DNA of 51,190 nucleotides from Verrucomicrobiota bacterium. GTDB taxonomy: Bacteria; Verrucomicrobiota; Verrucomicrobiia; Limisphaerales; JACPZS01. The position numbers were made by a program, and so were the translations under genes. Positions 7,030 through 16,151 of this stretch are shown here, piece after piece. Under the pieces are notes generated by a model that searched no databases, had not been told where the DNA came from, and saw nothing but the letters and a program-made list of their open reading frames with translations. The stretch spans positions 1 to 51,190 of the forward strand of contig JACPZS010000120.1 in NCBI GenBank assembly GCA_016195385.1, in the 5' to 3' direction. Each line of letters starts with the position of its first letter. The stretch's first letter is position 1.

Positions 7030-7710
7030 GTGAACAATCATGCGTATGGTTTTATCAAAGAGGATCCGTGGCGGATCTTCCGCATCATGGCGGAGTTCGT
7101 GGATTCGTTCGAGACGCTTTCGCATGTGGGGCCGGCGGTGACTATCTTCGGTTCCGCGCGCACCAAGCCAGAAGATCTTTATTACAAGGCATCCGTCGAA
7201 CTGGCGAAGGGCTTGGCCAAGCACAATCTCGCCGTGATCACCGGCGGCGGGCCGGGCATCATGGAGGCGGCGAACCGCGGCGCGAGCAAAGCCAAAGGCC
7301 GTTCCGTGGGATTGAACATCGAACTGCCGCACGAACAGACGGGCAATCGCTTCGCCAATATCCCGATCAATTTCCACTACTTCTTTTCGCGCAAAGTGTG
7401 CTTCGTGAAATACAGTCTGGGTTTTGTGTTCATGCCAGGCGGGTTCGGCACACTCGACGAATTTTTTGAAGTGCTCACGCTCGTGCAAACCGAGCGCATT
7501 TCGCGCTTTCCGCTCATCCTTTTTGGCAGCGACTACTGGCGCGGCTTGTTGAACTGGATGAAAGCGACGCTCGAAAAAGATCGCCTGATCAGTCCCGGCG
7601 ATCTCGAACTCGTCACCGTCACGGACGACGTGCCGACGGCCATCGACGTGATCATCGATTATCAGCGGCGCATCGGCCCGCCCGAAACAGTTGGCGCGGC
7701 GTTCGCGTGA
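7030..7710 (+). CDS. LOG-family (TIGR00730-type) nucleotide phosphoribohydrolase
   Basis: A Rossmann-fold protein of the LOG/'lysine decarboxylase-like' family. It contains VTIFGSAR, GGGPGIMEAANRGA and the signature MPGGFGTLDEFFE, whose Arg/Glu residues cleave the N-glycosidic bond of nucleoside 5'-monophosphates (cytokinin-activating activity in characterised members). I chose GTG 7030, just before the family-typical EDPWRIFRIMAEF segment. The frame is open upstream to a TTG at 6955, but that part overlaps repeat-flanking sequence and looks unrelated. The 3' end touches a possible GTG of the following peptidase frame, suggesting co-transcription. Confidence 0.85.
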   Translation: MNNHAYGFIKEDPWRIFRIMAEFVDSFETLSHVGPAVTIFGSARTKPEDLYYKASVELAKGLAKHNLAVITGGGPGIMEAANRGASKAKGRSVGLNIELPHEQTGNRFANIPINFHYFFSRKVCFVKYSLGFVFMPGGFGTLDEFFEVLTLVQTERISRFPLILFGSDYWRGLLNWMKATLEKDRLISPGDLELVTVTDDVPTAIDVIIDYQRRIGPPETVGAAFA

Positions 7711-7763
7711 CCGGCGGGCGTGCTGAATTCCGAAGCCGAAATTTCTTCCACTCCACATACTTC

Positions 7764-9026
7764 ATGCCCCGTGTTACTTCACTGCCGAACGGACTGACCG
7801 TTGTCACTTCGGAAATGCCGCACAGATCCAGCGTGAGTCTGGGATTGTGGGTCGGCGTTGGGGGTCGCTTCGAGCCGGCCGAGTTGTCGGGTGCGTCCCA
7901 CTTCATCGAACATTTGCTGTTCAAAGGCACGCGCAAACGCAGCGCCAAACAAATCTCGCAAGATGTCGAAGGCATCGGCGGCGATTTGAACGCCTTCACC
8001 GGCGAGGAGAACACGTGCTATTACTCGAAGGCGCGGCACGACAAGTTCCCAGAGTTGCTCGACGTGGTGATGGACATGTTTCACAACTCGAAATTTGAAC
8101 GAACGGAGATCGACAAGGAACGCAGCGTTATCAAAGAGGAACTGGCGATGTATCTCGACCAGCCACAGCATCACGTGCAGGAAATCCTCAACGCGACGCT
8201 GTGGCCGGATCATCCGCTTGGCCGCTCGCTCACCGGCACCGAGAAGACGCTTGATGGCTTAACGCGCGCGCGCCTGCTGGCCTTCCAACGGTCGAACTAC
8301 GTGGCCAGCGCCGCGATTGTCGCCGCGGCGGGGCGGCTGAAGCATGCGCAAGTGGTGCGCGCGGTGACGCGTTTCGCGCGGCAATTTCATCATGGCAAAC
8401 GGCCGCAATTTCTGCCGGTGTCCGAAGCGCAAACCGCGCCGCGTGTCAACCTGTTCACCAAACGGACCGAGCAAACGCAACTTGCGCTGGGCATCCGCGC
8501 GTGCTCGCGGCACGACAAACGCCGTTACGCGCTGCGGTTGCTCAGCACGATGCTCGGCGAGAACATGAGTTCGCGGCTCTGGCAGGTCATCCGGGAAGAT
8601 CGCGGCTTGGCATACTCGATTTCCAGCGGGCTGAGTTTCTTCGATGATGTCGGCGCGCTGACGATCTCCGCCGGGTTGGACACGGAGAATCTCGAATTAG
8701 TCTTGAAACTCATCGCGCAGGAACTGCGGCGTTTCGCCGAAACCGCGCCGATGCCAGGCGAGTTGCGCCGTGCGCGCGATTACGTCATCGGGCAGATCGA
8801 ATTGAGCCTCGAAAGCACGACGAATCAAATGATGTGGCTCGGCGAACAAATGCTGGCGTACGGTAAAATCATTTCACCGCGCGAAGCGGAGCGGCATCTT
8901 TGCGCCGTCACGCCGGGCCAGATCCGCGCCGCCGCGCGGGATTTCTTCCGGCCGGAGCGCTTAAATCTGGCATTGGTAAGCCCGTTGAAAAAAGCGCCCA
9001 GCCTCGCGCGCTGGCTGGAGAACTGA
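7764..9026 (+). CDS. M16-family zinc peptidase (insulinase/processing-peptidase-like)
   Basis: About 420 residues, the length of a single-chain M16B peptidase. The inverted zinc motif HFIEH (46-50) is followed 76 residues later by the third ligand Glu126 in the ERSVIKEELAMY segment, matching the family spacing. The C-terminal M16 half carries the substrate-binding region (RLWQVIREDRGLAYSISS). ATG 7764 gives the typical start MPRVTSLPNGLTVVTSE; the frame is open back to GTG 7707. There is no signal peptide, so it may be cytoplasmic. Many bacteria keep such a gene, with proposed peptide-degrading or protein-maturation roles. Confidence 0.9.
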   Translation: MPRVTSLPNGLTVVTSEMPHRSSVSLGLWVGVGGRFEPAELSGASHFIEHLLFKGTRKRSAKQISQDVEGIGGDLNAFTGEENTCYYSKARHDKFPELLDVVMDMFHNSKFERTEIDKERSVIKEELAMYLDQPQHHVQEILNATLWPDHPLGRSLTGTEKTLDGLTRARLLAFQRSNYVASAAIVAAAGRLKHAQVVRAVTRFARQFHHGKRPQFLPVSEAQTAPRVNLFTKRTEQTQLALGIRACSRHDKRRYALRLLSTMLGENMSSRLWQVIREDRGLAYSISSGLSFFDDVGALTISAGLDTENLELVLKLIAQELRRFAETAPMPGELRRARDYVIGQIELSLESTTNQMMWLGEQMLAYGKIISPREAERHLCAVTPGQIRAAARDFFRPERLNLALVSPLKKAPSLARWLEN

Positions 9027-9047
9027 AACGCGCTGCATTTCGCGTTT
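9026..9047 (+). terminator. Weak hairpin after the M16 peptidase gene
   Basis: A 7-bp perfect inverted repeat (AAACGCG 9026-9032 and CGCGTTT 9041-9047) directly follows the stop codon. No T-run follows, so termination is only a possibility. The rest of the 285-bp gap to 9312 shows no gene. Confidence 0.25.
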
Positions 9048-9311
9048 GTGGCAATAGAACTTTGAACTACTTGCGACTCTGCTTCAGCGGGGGATGCCGG
9101 ATAATCAACCTTCACATATCGTCCGCGTCTTGCATTGTCACCGGAAAGCTGACGAACCCAAGGGTAAGCAATAGGATCGTTCCAAGTTTCGTTGTGTTTA
9201 TGATTAGCGTGGGTGTTACGCAACGATGGAATGACTACCACCCGTTTTAGCGGGACGATTTGAGTTGATGGAGCGTTCGCGTCGCGCCACGATACCCAAG
9301 ACGAGCAAAGC

Positions 9312-11096
9312 ATGGGATCATACAAGCGCAAGGCCAAGCAAGGCCACCGGACGGAGAATCGACGCCCCGGCGCACCGCCACTGACACGACAGGCGCCGGA
9401 GATCGAACCGCCGCGCGAGCCAATCGCCGCTTGGATGCACGTTGTCGCCGTTCTGGCGATCCTCGGGGTTTGTGTCCTGGCTTACGGCAATAACCTTCGA
9501 GGCAAACTCGTCATGGATGACCGGGGCATTCTGGCCGACAATGAACATATCCGCAGCCTGACGAATGTCCCTCATTTGTTTCGGCTCAATTGGTGGGCTA
9601 TGACCCCGGTGAAGGGAGCAGGCGCGGTGTATCGGCCACTGGCAGCCACTTCGTATGCCGTTGATGTTTTTTTGATGAATGGCTACAGCGCCAACCGAGA
9701 AGCCACCGACCCCGGCAGTGGAGGGCTGGATGTGCGAGTGCTTCATGCCTCCAGCATCGCTTATCATGCGCTGGCATCCTGTTTTGTCTATCTGCTCCTG
9801 CTGAATCTGCCGGGGTTGACGGGCCGGATATTCGCGGCGGGCTGGGCGGCGTTGCTGTTTGCGGCGCATCCCGTCCACGTGGAAGCGGTGAGCAGCCATG
9901 TCGGGCGGGCCGAGGTGCTCAGTGGACTTTTTTTCTTCGTTGCAACCGCTACGTTTCTTTACGGAAACCGTGCAAGAGATTGCCTTGGCTGGGCAGTGGG
10001 AGCGGCGATGGTGTGGCTGGCGGCGCTTCTCGCCAAGGAAATGGCGGTGACCCTTCCGGTGGCGCTTGTCCTCCTCGAGGTCTTTCAGGGAAAAAAGCGA
10101 ACCTTCGCACAGTGGCTCGCGATCTACAGCCCGTTTGTCGTCGCGGGAATTGCATACGCGCTACTGAGGCACTGGGCGTTGACAGGGGGAGCGCTTGGTG
10201 GCTCGAGTTACGAGGCATTGCCGCTCTCCTCGGTGTCCTACGTCGAACGGCTTTTTACCATGACTCACGCTTTCGCTTGGTACTGGGTTCTGCTGCTCGC
10301 TCCCGCGTGGCTCAGCGCGGATTACAGTGGATTCCCCGTGACGCGATCAATGGGAGCACCGGCGTTTCTCCTCAGCGTCCTAGTCGTAGGTGTCACGCTG
10401 GCCGTGGCGGCGTTTGGCCTCCGCGTCCGGCGGCAAGGCGGACGAAAATGGCTCGGGGTGGCGGCAATCGGCATACTGGCGGTGTACTTGCTGTTGTTCC
10501 CGATTTCAAATCTGCTCCTGAACACGGGCGTAGTGGTGTCGGAAAGAGGGCTCTACATCCCTTCCATCGGCCTCGTGATCGCGGCCGCAGCGGCTCTGGA
10601 TCAGGGCTGATTTCGCTTTAAAGCAACGTGGGCACGATCGATCCTGGCGGGGCTGGCTGCAATTGTGGTCTGTCTTTGCGTTCTAAAATGCCGTTCGCAG
10701 AACCGAGTGTGGCTCGATGAACGAGCGCTGTTTTCCGCCGCCGTGACTCATCCCTATTGCGGCCACCTCGGGTTTGCCGGCATCTCCGGCGTACTCTACA
10801 GTGAAGGCAAATATGAACAGGCTCTCGACTACGCGAACCGCTCCTTCGCCCAACGGCCAAACGCCGTTAACGTCGCTCGACAGGCCGGTTGCCTAGTGCG
10901 CCTCGGACGTCACGCCGACGCCATCATACCGCTGGAGATCCTGGTTCGGAACAGGATTGACGAAGCAAACAACTTGCCCCGGCTCGGCCGATGCTATCTC
11001 GAAGTCGGGCGCACCAATGATGCTCGGACTCTCGTCGCACAGCATCCCGAACTCGGCTTTTATCCGGAATTCGGCCCGCTCCGAAGCCCAAGATAG
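9312..11096 (+). pseudogene. TMTC-like membrane glycosyltransferase with TPR tail, broken by in-frame TGA
   Basis: The first 432 codons encode a multi-pass membrane protein in the style of TMTC/DUF1736 O-mannosyltransferase-like proteins: a cytoplasmic start, a TM at about 42-60, the luminal motif VMDDRGILADN with paired acidic residues, AAHPVHVEAVSSHVGRAEVLS, LLAKEMAVTLP and GLYIPSIGL. A TGA at 10608-10610 ends this frame. The very same frame then continues to 11096 with the remaining TM (ILAGLAAIVVCLCV), the family-typical NRVWLDERALFSAAV and TPR-like helices. The 594-codon whole has normal family architecture, so this is a nonsense-interrupted gene (or a sequencing error). Truncated product or readthrough cannot be judged from sequence. 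Confidence 0.75.
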
Positions 11097-11121
11097 AGCC
11101 GGTAAGAAAACCTGTGCGGCG

Positions 11122-11502
11122 CTAGATGTGCTTTGAGTCGGAGTGGTCCTTGGCGACGTAACCCGTTTCCTGCCGTTTGAAATTCACTTCGTTTTTCTTC
11201 ACGTACGCGTTGAACACATCATCCGCGCTCATGCCGAGCACCTGCGCCATGCTGATCAAAAAGTGAAACAGATCGACGACCTCGACGCGCGCGTTTTGCT
11301 CGTCGAACTTTTGATACTTCGCCCACCATTTCCACGGCACGCTGTCGGTCAACTCGGCGATCTCTTGCGACATGGCGCGGCAATAGTTGAGCAGCCACTT
11401 CGTTTTTTCCTCGTCGCTCATGCCGCCGGTTTGCACGCCGATGCGTTCGTTCAACGCCTGCTGCATCCGAAACAACTCCCGCAATTGATCTGGCTTTTCC
11501 AT
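11122..11502 (-). CDS. Dimeric all-alpha dUTPase-like NTP pyrophosphatase
   Basis: A 126-residue protein of the dUTPase_2/MazG-like superfamily, which hydrolyses dUTP or related nucleotides to the monophosphate. The metal-binding acidic helices are visible: QEIAELTDSVPWKWW and ARVEVVDLFHFLISMA, followed by ADDVFNAYVKKNEVN. The spacing of the E-x-x-E and E-x-x-D elements fits the dimeric dUTPases. It is transcribed opposite to its neighbours and stands alone, ending 25 bases from the converging TMTC-like gene. Confidence 0.8.
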   Translation of the reverse strand: MEKPDQLRELFRMQQALNERIGVQTGGMSDEEKTKWLLNYCRAMSQEIAELTDSVPWKWWAKYQKFDEQNARVEVVDLFHFLISMAQVLGMSADDVFNAYVKKNEVNFKRQETGYVAKDHSDSKHI

Positions 11503-11584
11503 GCGCGAACTTTTTCGCCCCGCGTAAGTGGAGGCAAGGAGATTCGGCTGGCCGACGCGGACAGGTCGCGCCAGTTTCTCAGGC

Positions 11585-11794
11585 GTGAAGCTGTTTTACA
11601 CCGGGCCGGTCATCAACACCGAAATGCTCATCGTGATGCTGGAGAAGCACGGGATCGTCGCCACGCAGGAATTTGTGGAACCGGCGGCGCACGATGACGG
11701 CGACTTGAACCGGCCGGCGAATGTGTTCGTGCCCGCAGACGATTACGAACGCGCCCATCAACTGTTTTACGCAGGACGGGAGGATGAGTTGTAA
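11585..11794 (+). CDS. DUF2007-like small protein
   Basis: A 69-residue protein, VKLFYTGPVINTEMLIVMLEKHGIVATQEF, ending in ANVFVPADDYERAHQLFY. This is the layout of DUF2007 'putative signal transducing' proteins: a beta strand, a helix that selects a subunit, then V-x-V-P-x-x-D-x-x-x-A. GTG 11585 is preferred because upstream codons (to 11528) do not look like family sequence. Function is unknown. The following 293 bases to 12087 hold no gene that I can support. Confidence 0.6.
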   Translation: MKLFYTGPVINTEMLIVMLEKHGIVATQEFVEPAAHDDGDLNRPANVFVPADDYERAHQLFYAGREDEL

Positions 11795-12087
11795 TCGCGC
11801 ACAAACCTGGCTTCGCAACGGGCGCATTTTGACACTGCCCTCGAAGTCAGCGGGCGTTTGGTGCGCGGTTCCGCGTTAACGCAACGCGACAACTGAAATC
11901 TCACCTTCGTGTCAAACAATCGAAGCGATAAAGATGGATCGACAGCCATGCCACTTAGCCAGTCGGGCGGTGCTGGCGGTTCCAGTGGTCGTGCGTCTCG
12001 CATTCATACAAAATATCGCAAGCACGAGGTGGCCGCTCATTTCAGAACGATTGTGCAAAAGGCTCGCGCCATTTGGCTGGCGGAATT

Positions 12088-13161
12088 TCAGACGCTCCCA
12101 GTCACGTCCGACAGCCGCACGCGTTCGCCGGTCTCGACCGAGCGAGCGACGGCCACGAGCGCGCGCATCGCGGCCACGCCGTCATCGACGTTCGCGCCAG
12201 ATTGTGGAGCGCCCTTGAGAACCGCGTCGGCGAAGGATTCGAGTTGGAGTTTGTAGGTGTAGGCGTCTTCACCGATGGGCCGACGGTATTGGCGATCCTT
12301 CGTCGAGAAACATTCGACGACGCTCGTCTTGTGATACCACGGGAGAAACACCTGTCCTTTAACGCTGCCGTGCTCGCCTTGGATTTGAAAACCCTCCTCA
12401 AAATCTCCGCGCACGGGAATGGTAAGATCGATATGACCGAGCGCGCCGTTGGCGAACTCGACATCGACATACCAGCAGAACGCGCCAAAGCGTTCCACGA
12501 GCCGCGCCCGTACGCTGACGATTTCGCCGCCCAGCCAACGCGCGGTGTCCACGAGATGACTCGCGTGCGTGAGGATGAAGTAACGGCGCTTGTCGGCTTT
12601 GGGATTGCCTTCGGGTTTGCGGGCGCTTGCGCTTGTCAACGGGATGGGCTGTAGATTGTCCGTCATCGTGTAGCGATAAACGCTGTCCCAATACCATGCC
12701 TTGAACGAAAGCAGCGCGCCGATTTCTTTCTGAACAAATTTGCGGGCAAAAGCGATGCCGGGATCGAAACGCCGGTTGTTGCCGATTTGGAAAATGAGTT
12801 TCGATTCATGCACGCGACGGCGCAACGTTTCGCATTCCTCAATGGTCACGCCGAGCGGTTTTTCGATGAGGACGTGCTTGCCGGCACCGATGGCTTTGAG
12901 CGCGAGCGGCACATGGAATTGATCGGCGACGCCGATGAGCACAGCGTCGATGGTTTTGTCCGCGAGCATGTCGTCGAAGTCGCGATACGCCGCGCGCGGC
13001 TGATGCAGCGTGGCCATGCGCTCGCGCAAATTGTCGGCAAGATCGCAGATGGCGGCCAGTTCGAGGTTGCGGGCTTTCTTCGCGGCATCGAAATGGGCGA
13101 TTTGCGAAATCGGTCCGCAGCCAAGGATGCCGAGGCGGAGAAGGCGGGGGTCCTTTTTCAT
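12088..13161 (-). CDS. Gfo/Idh/MocA-family NAD(P)-dependent oxidoreductase
   Basis: 357 residues. The N-terminal Rossmann domain has LGILGCGPISQIAHF, then the nicotinamide/sugar motif HVLIEKPLG, whose Lys is the conserved EKP catalytic residue. The C-terminal domain runs from about 130, with the substrate-site helix THASHLVDTARWLGG. Such enzymes oxidise or reduce sugars and cyclitols, and the exact substrate cannot be read. Verrucomicrobia carry many paralogues for polysaccharide use. It appears monocistronic, with a hypothetical gene upstream on the same strand. Confidence 0.9.
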   Translation of the reverse strand: MKKDPRLLRLGILGCGPISQIAHFDAAKKARNLELAAICDLADNLRERMATLHQPRAAYRDFDDMLADKTIDAVLIGVADQFHVPLALKAIGAGKHVLIEKPLGVTIEECETLRRRVHESKLIFQIGNNRRFDPGIAFARKFVQKEIGALLSFKAWYWDSVYRYTMTDNLQPIPLTSASARKPEGNPKADKRRYFILTHASHLVDTARWLGGEIVSVRARLVERFGAFCWYVDVEFANGALGHIDLTIPVRGDFEEGFQIQGEHGSVKGQVFLPWYHKTSVVECFSTKDRQYRRPIGEDAYTYKLQLESFADAVLKGAPQSGANVDDGVAAMRALVAVARSVETGERVRLSDVTGSV

Positions 13162-13197
13162 TATTTGAAAAGCTTGCGAATCAAAGCCACCACGCGT

Positions 13198-13710
13198 TCA
13201 AGTTCTTGCTGTTTCATCGTAGCAGGATTTTTCAAAACAGATGGTACCACGTTGCGCCGTCTGGAGACTTTGAGCTGGTGTCGGCACGAACACCGGCGGA
13301 AGCCGGGTGAATTGCGTGAGTCCGCAACTCCTGAAAGAAAGCGTCCCGCCTGTATTGAGGAAAATCTTCCAATGCCAGGTCATCGCCCCGTTACCAACTT
13401 CCGGGCGCGGGCGGCTGCGATTTATCTCCATGATGTATTGTTCACAAGAGCCAAGGACTTCCAGCTTAACAGCCGATGGACGTTCAAATACCATAGTCGA
13501 CGGAGAGATCCAAAATCCGGATGGTCCCGGTTCCTCACCATGGCCACACCATTTGAATATATGATCAATATCCAAACGGAGTTCGATCATGAACGGATTG
13601 ATTTCGTAAGCGAAGCCGAGGCCGTGAAGTCGGCTATCATGCCAGTTCATCTGGTCAAAGTCCTCCGTCGTCCAGATGAGTTTTTCAGGTTTGAAAATCT
13701 TTTCTTCCAC
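13198..13710 (-). CDS. Conserved hypothetical protein (WHDSxxHG-type)
   Basis: A 170-residue soluble protein without signal peptide or TM segment. Its N-terminal NWHDSRLHGLGF, the following LRLDIDHIFKW, SPSTMVFERP and the late GLTQFTRLPP resemble a widespread small family of unknown function that I recognise only by this pattern. The last 30 residues look less conserved. It lies 36 bases upstream of the Gfo/Idh/MocA gene on the same strand. Confidence 0.6.
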   Translation of the reverse strand: MEEKIFKPEKLIWTTEDFDQMNWHDSRLHGLGFAYEINPFMIELRLDIDHIFKWCGHGEEPGPSGFWISPSTMVFERPSAVKLEVLGSCEQYIMEINRSRPRPEVGNGAMTWHWKIFLNTGGTLSFRSCGLTQFTRLPPVFVPTPAQSLQTAQRGTICFEKSCYDETART

Positions 13711-13746
13711 GTGAACTCCAAGGCGGAAAGTCGCGAATAATTCGTC

Positions 13747-14757
13747 TCAACCCTTGGAATACAGCTTCGCCACGTAACTCCCGTAGCCATTAAATGGAAG
13801 CGTTTTCACGCGGTCGCCGCTGTCGATCAATCGCTCGGTGGCCTGTGACCAGCGCGGGTGCGGTTTGCCGGGATCGACGTTCGACTCAAAGGGATATTCG
13901 TCCGGCGCGAGCGATTCCCAGAGCGTCGTGGGTTGTTTGGCGACGAACTCGATCTTCACGATGGACTTGATGCTTTTGTAGCCGTACTTCCACGGCACGA
14001 CGATGCGGATGGGCGCGCCGTGTTGCTTGGGCAGAGGCTTGCCGTAAATGCCGGTCGCCACGAGCGTCAGCGGGTTCATCGCTTCGTCGAGGCGAAGTCC
14101 TTCGGTGTACGGCCACGGATAATTTTGATCGCGGAAGTTGGGCGCTTGATCGGGTCGGAAGAAAGTCTCGAAGCGAACGAATTTCGCTTCCGGCTTCGGC
14201 GAAACTTTTTCGACGAGCTTGCGCAGCGGAAAGCCTGTCCACGGCACGATCATCGCCCACGCCTCGACGCAGCGGAAACGATAGACGCGCTCCTCAAGAC
14301 CCATCATTTCGGCTAGTTCGACGGCATCGAGTGTCATCGGTTTTTCGACCAGCCCGCCGATTTCGACTGGCCACGGCGCGGTGATGAATCGATCCACGAG
14401 CCGATGGACACGCTCTTTGTTCGTGGTGAACTCGTAAAAATTATTGTAGCGCGCCGCGACGCTGCCGTCGGTCAGCGTCCACTTGGGATCGAATTCTGGA
14501 TTGCGCGGCGCGGGATAACCTTTCGCGGTCACGGCAACGAAATTTGTCGCCGTGGAAGACAAAACTGGTTTTGCGCCCGAAGCTGGATTGGCCGCCGTTG
14601 TCTCAGCTTTCGAGCAGCCGACGAGCGGCGAAGCGAGCAATCCCGCGCCCGTGAAACCGAGTTGGCGCAAAAACCGGCGGCGATTCTGAAACACCGCTTC
14701 GAGCGTGATCATGCTTTCCGGCAAGTGCCATTCGGGCCGATGGATAGTGTTGGCCAT
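13747..14757 (-). CDS. msrP: Periplasmic protein-methionine-sulfoxide reductase, catalytic subunit MsrP
   Basis: A 336-residue molybdopterin enzyme of the YedY/MsrP family, which repairs oxidised methionines in periplasmic proteins. A twin-arginine signal (RRRFLRQLGFTGAG) at about residues 26-40 directs folded export. The Mo-ligating Cys is in FRCVEAWAMIVPWTGF, followed by HGAPIRIVVPWKYGYKSIK and a C-terminal GYG. I prefer ATG 14757 (MANTIHRPEWH); the frame is open to 14934, overlapping the divergent FadL-like gene. No membrane heme partner MsrQ lies next to it, although msrP and msrQ are usually adjacent. Confidence 0.92.
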   Translation of the reverse strand: MANTIHRPEWHLPESMITLEAVFQNRRRFLRQLGFTGAGLLASPLVGCSKAETTAANPASGAKPVLSSTATNFVAVTAKGYPAPRNPEFDPKWTLTDGSVAARYNNFYEFTTNKERVHRLVDRFITAPWPVEIGGLVEKPMTLDAVELAEMMGLEERVYRFRCVEAWAMIVPWTGFPLRKLVEKVSPKPEAKFVRFETFFRPDQAPNFRDQNYPWPYTEGLRLDEAMNPLTLVATGIYGKPLPKQHGAPIRIVVPWKYGYKSIKSIVKIEFVAKQPTTLWESLAPDEYPFESNVDPGKPHPRWSQATERLIDSGDRVKTLPFNGYGSYVAKLYSKG

Positions 14758-14891
14758 GCGGGGAAGGATGCCGCAGAAGTAAACTCTTTGCATCTGAAAA
14801 ATCAAACTGTCCAAAACCTGCGCCCCGTCGGGCAAAAAGAAGTTGCTCAAGCGCCATAGGCAATTCAGTCTGCTTCCAGACAAGCTCCTAT

Positions 14892-16151
14892 ATGAAAACA
14901 ACCAATTCATCGTCTCGCCGGGGTTTGCATCCAAGAACGCGGTTCACGAATCAAATTGGCTGGCGTTGGTTGCTGGTCGGCGCGGTCGCGGCCTGTTGTC
15001 CAATTTCATCCCCTGGCCTCGGGTTCCGAATTCCGAATCAAGATGCAACGGCCACCGCTCGTGGCAATGCTTTCGCGGCCACGGCGGACAATCCTTCGGC
15101 GCTCTATTACAATCCTGCGGGGATCACTCAATTGGACGGGCAGTATTTTCAAGTGGGTTTGCACATGTTGTCAGCGAACTCGGAGTTTCATTCGCCCGCC
15201 GGTACGAAATCAGAAACGAAGTTCGAGATCCTGCCGGTCCCGGAATTTTACTACACCGCCAGGCTCAAAGACACTGCGTGGTCGTTCGGCCTGGGTGTTT
15301 ACGCGACGCATGGGCTGGGGTTGCAGTGGCCGGAAGGTACGCCGTTTCGCACGCTGGCGGTTGAGGGCCGTTTGACGTATGCCACGATCAATCCGGTCAT
15401 CGCGTGGCAGGTGGATCCGACTTTCTCCATCGCCATCGGACCGACCGTGAATTATTCCAAAACGAAATTGCGCAACGGAATCGGCTTCACGCCCGGCGAC
15501 GAATTCAAATTCATCGGTGACGATCTCGCTTTTGGCATGACGGCTGGGCTGCTCTGGAAACCTTGCGAACAATGGGCGCTCGGCGCGAGTTATCGTCTTC
15601 CGACTTCCTTGAACTACGAAGGAAGTTCGACTCAATCACCGTATTCTCCAGCGGTGCATTCTTCAGCCAAGATCGATTTCCCGCAGACGATCATCGCGGG
15701 GATCTCCTACCGGCCTACACCCAAGTGGAACATCGAGTTTGATGTAGATTGGACGGATTGGGACGTCGTCAATACGCTCACGTTCAAGAACACCGCGACG
15801 GGCGACATCCCTTATCCGCTCAACTGGAAGTCGAGCTTTCTGTTCGAGTTCGGCGTGACGCGCTACTTGCCCGGCGGGTATTTCGCCAGTGGCGGCTACT
15901 TTTTTAGCGGCGATTCCGTCACGGATAAAAATTTCAATCCGATCCTTCCCGACGCCGACTTACATGTAGGTAGCCTCGGGTTTGGGCACAAAGGTGAGCA
16001 TTGGGACTGGGCGATCTCCGGCCAAATCATCACCGGACCTTCCCGCACCATCTCCAACAGCCAATCGACTTCACTGGTCGGTGAATCAGCCGATGGGCGC
16101 TATCACTGGTTCAACCAAGCCGTCAACGTGTCTCTGACGTATCATTTCTAG
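14892..16151 (+). CDS. OmpP1/FadL/TodX-family outer-membrane transporter
   Basis: 419 residues with an N-terminal signal segment (hydrophobic LLVGAVAACCPI) followed by FRIPNQDATATARGNAF, the family's plug start, then NPSALYYNPAGI, the FadL-type NPA signature. The remainder alternates like a beta barrel, ending with the aromatic strand VSLTYHF. FadL proteins admit long-chain fatty acids and other hydrophobic compounds. It overlaps the converging SDR gene by 29 bases. The Phc-like signalling locus, whose expected signal is a fatty-acid ester, starts 1 kb downstream; a functional link is only inferred. Confidence 0.88.
   Translation: MKTTNSSSRRGLHPRTRFTNQIGWRWLLVGAVAACCPISSPGLGFRIPNQDATATARGNAFAATADNPSALYYNPAGITQLDGQYFQVGLHMLSANSEFHSPAGTKSETKFEILPVPEFYYTARLKDTAWSFGLGVYATHGLGLQWPEGTPFRTLAVEGRLTYATINPVIAWQVDPTFSIAIGPTVNYSKTKLRNGIGFTPGDEFKFIGDDLAFGMTAGLLWKPCEQWALGASYRLPTSLNYEGSSTQSPYSPAVHSSAKIDFPQTIIAGISYRPTPKWNIEFDVDWTDWDVVNTLTFKNTATGDIPYPLNWKSSFLFEFGVTRYLPGGYFASGGYFFSGDSVTDKNFNPILPDADLHVGSLGFGHKGEHWDWAISGQIITGPSRTISNSQSTSLVGESADGRYHWFNQAVNVSLTYHF

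Noticed and set aside
5467..10610. Possible recoding of TGA as a sense codon, prompted by two in-frame TGAs with coding continuation
   Set aside because: Many genes in the window end in functional TGA with overlapping starts, TGG is used normally for Trp, and neither site has a selenocysteine-type context. Independent nonsense mutations are simpler.
11795..12087. Small open frames in the gap between the DUF2007-like and Gfo/Idh/MocA genes
   Set aside because: No start context, motif or coding pattern; treated as intergenic.
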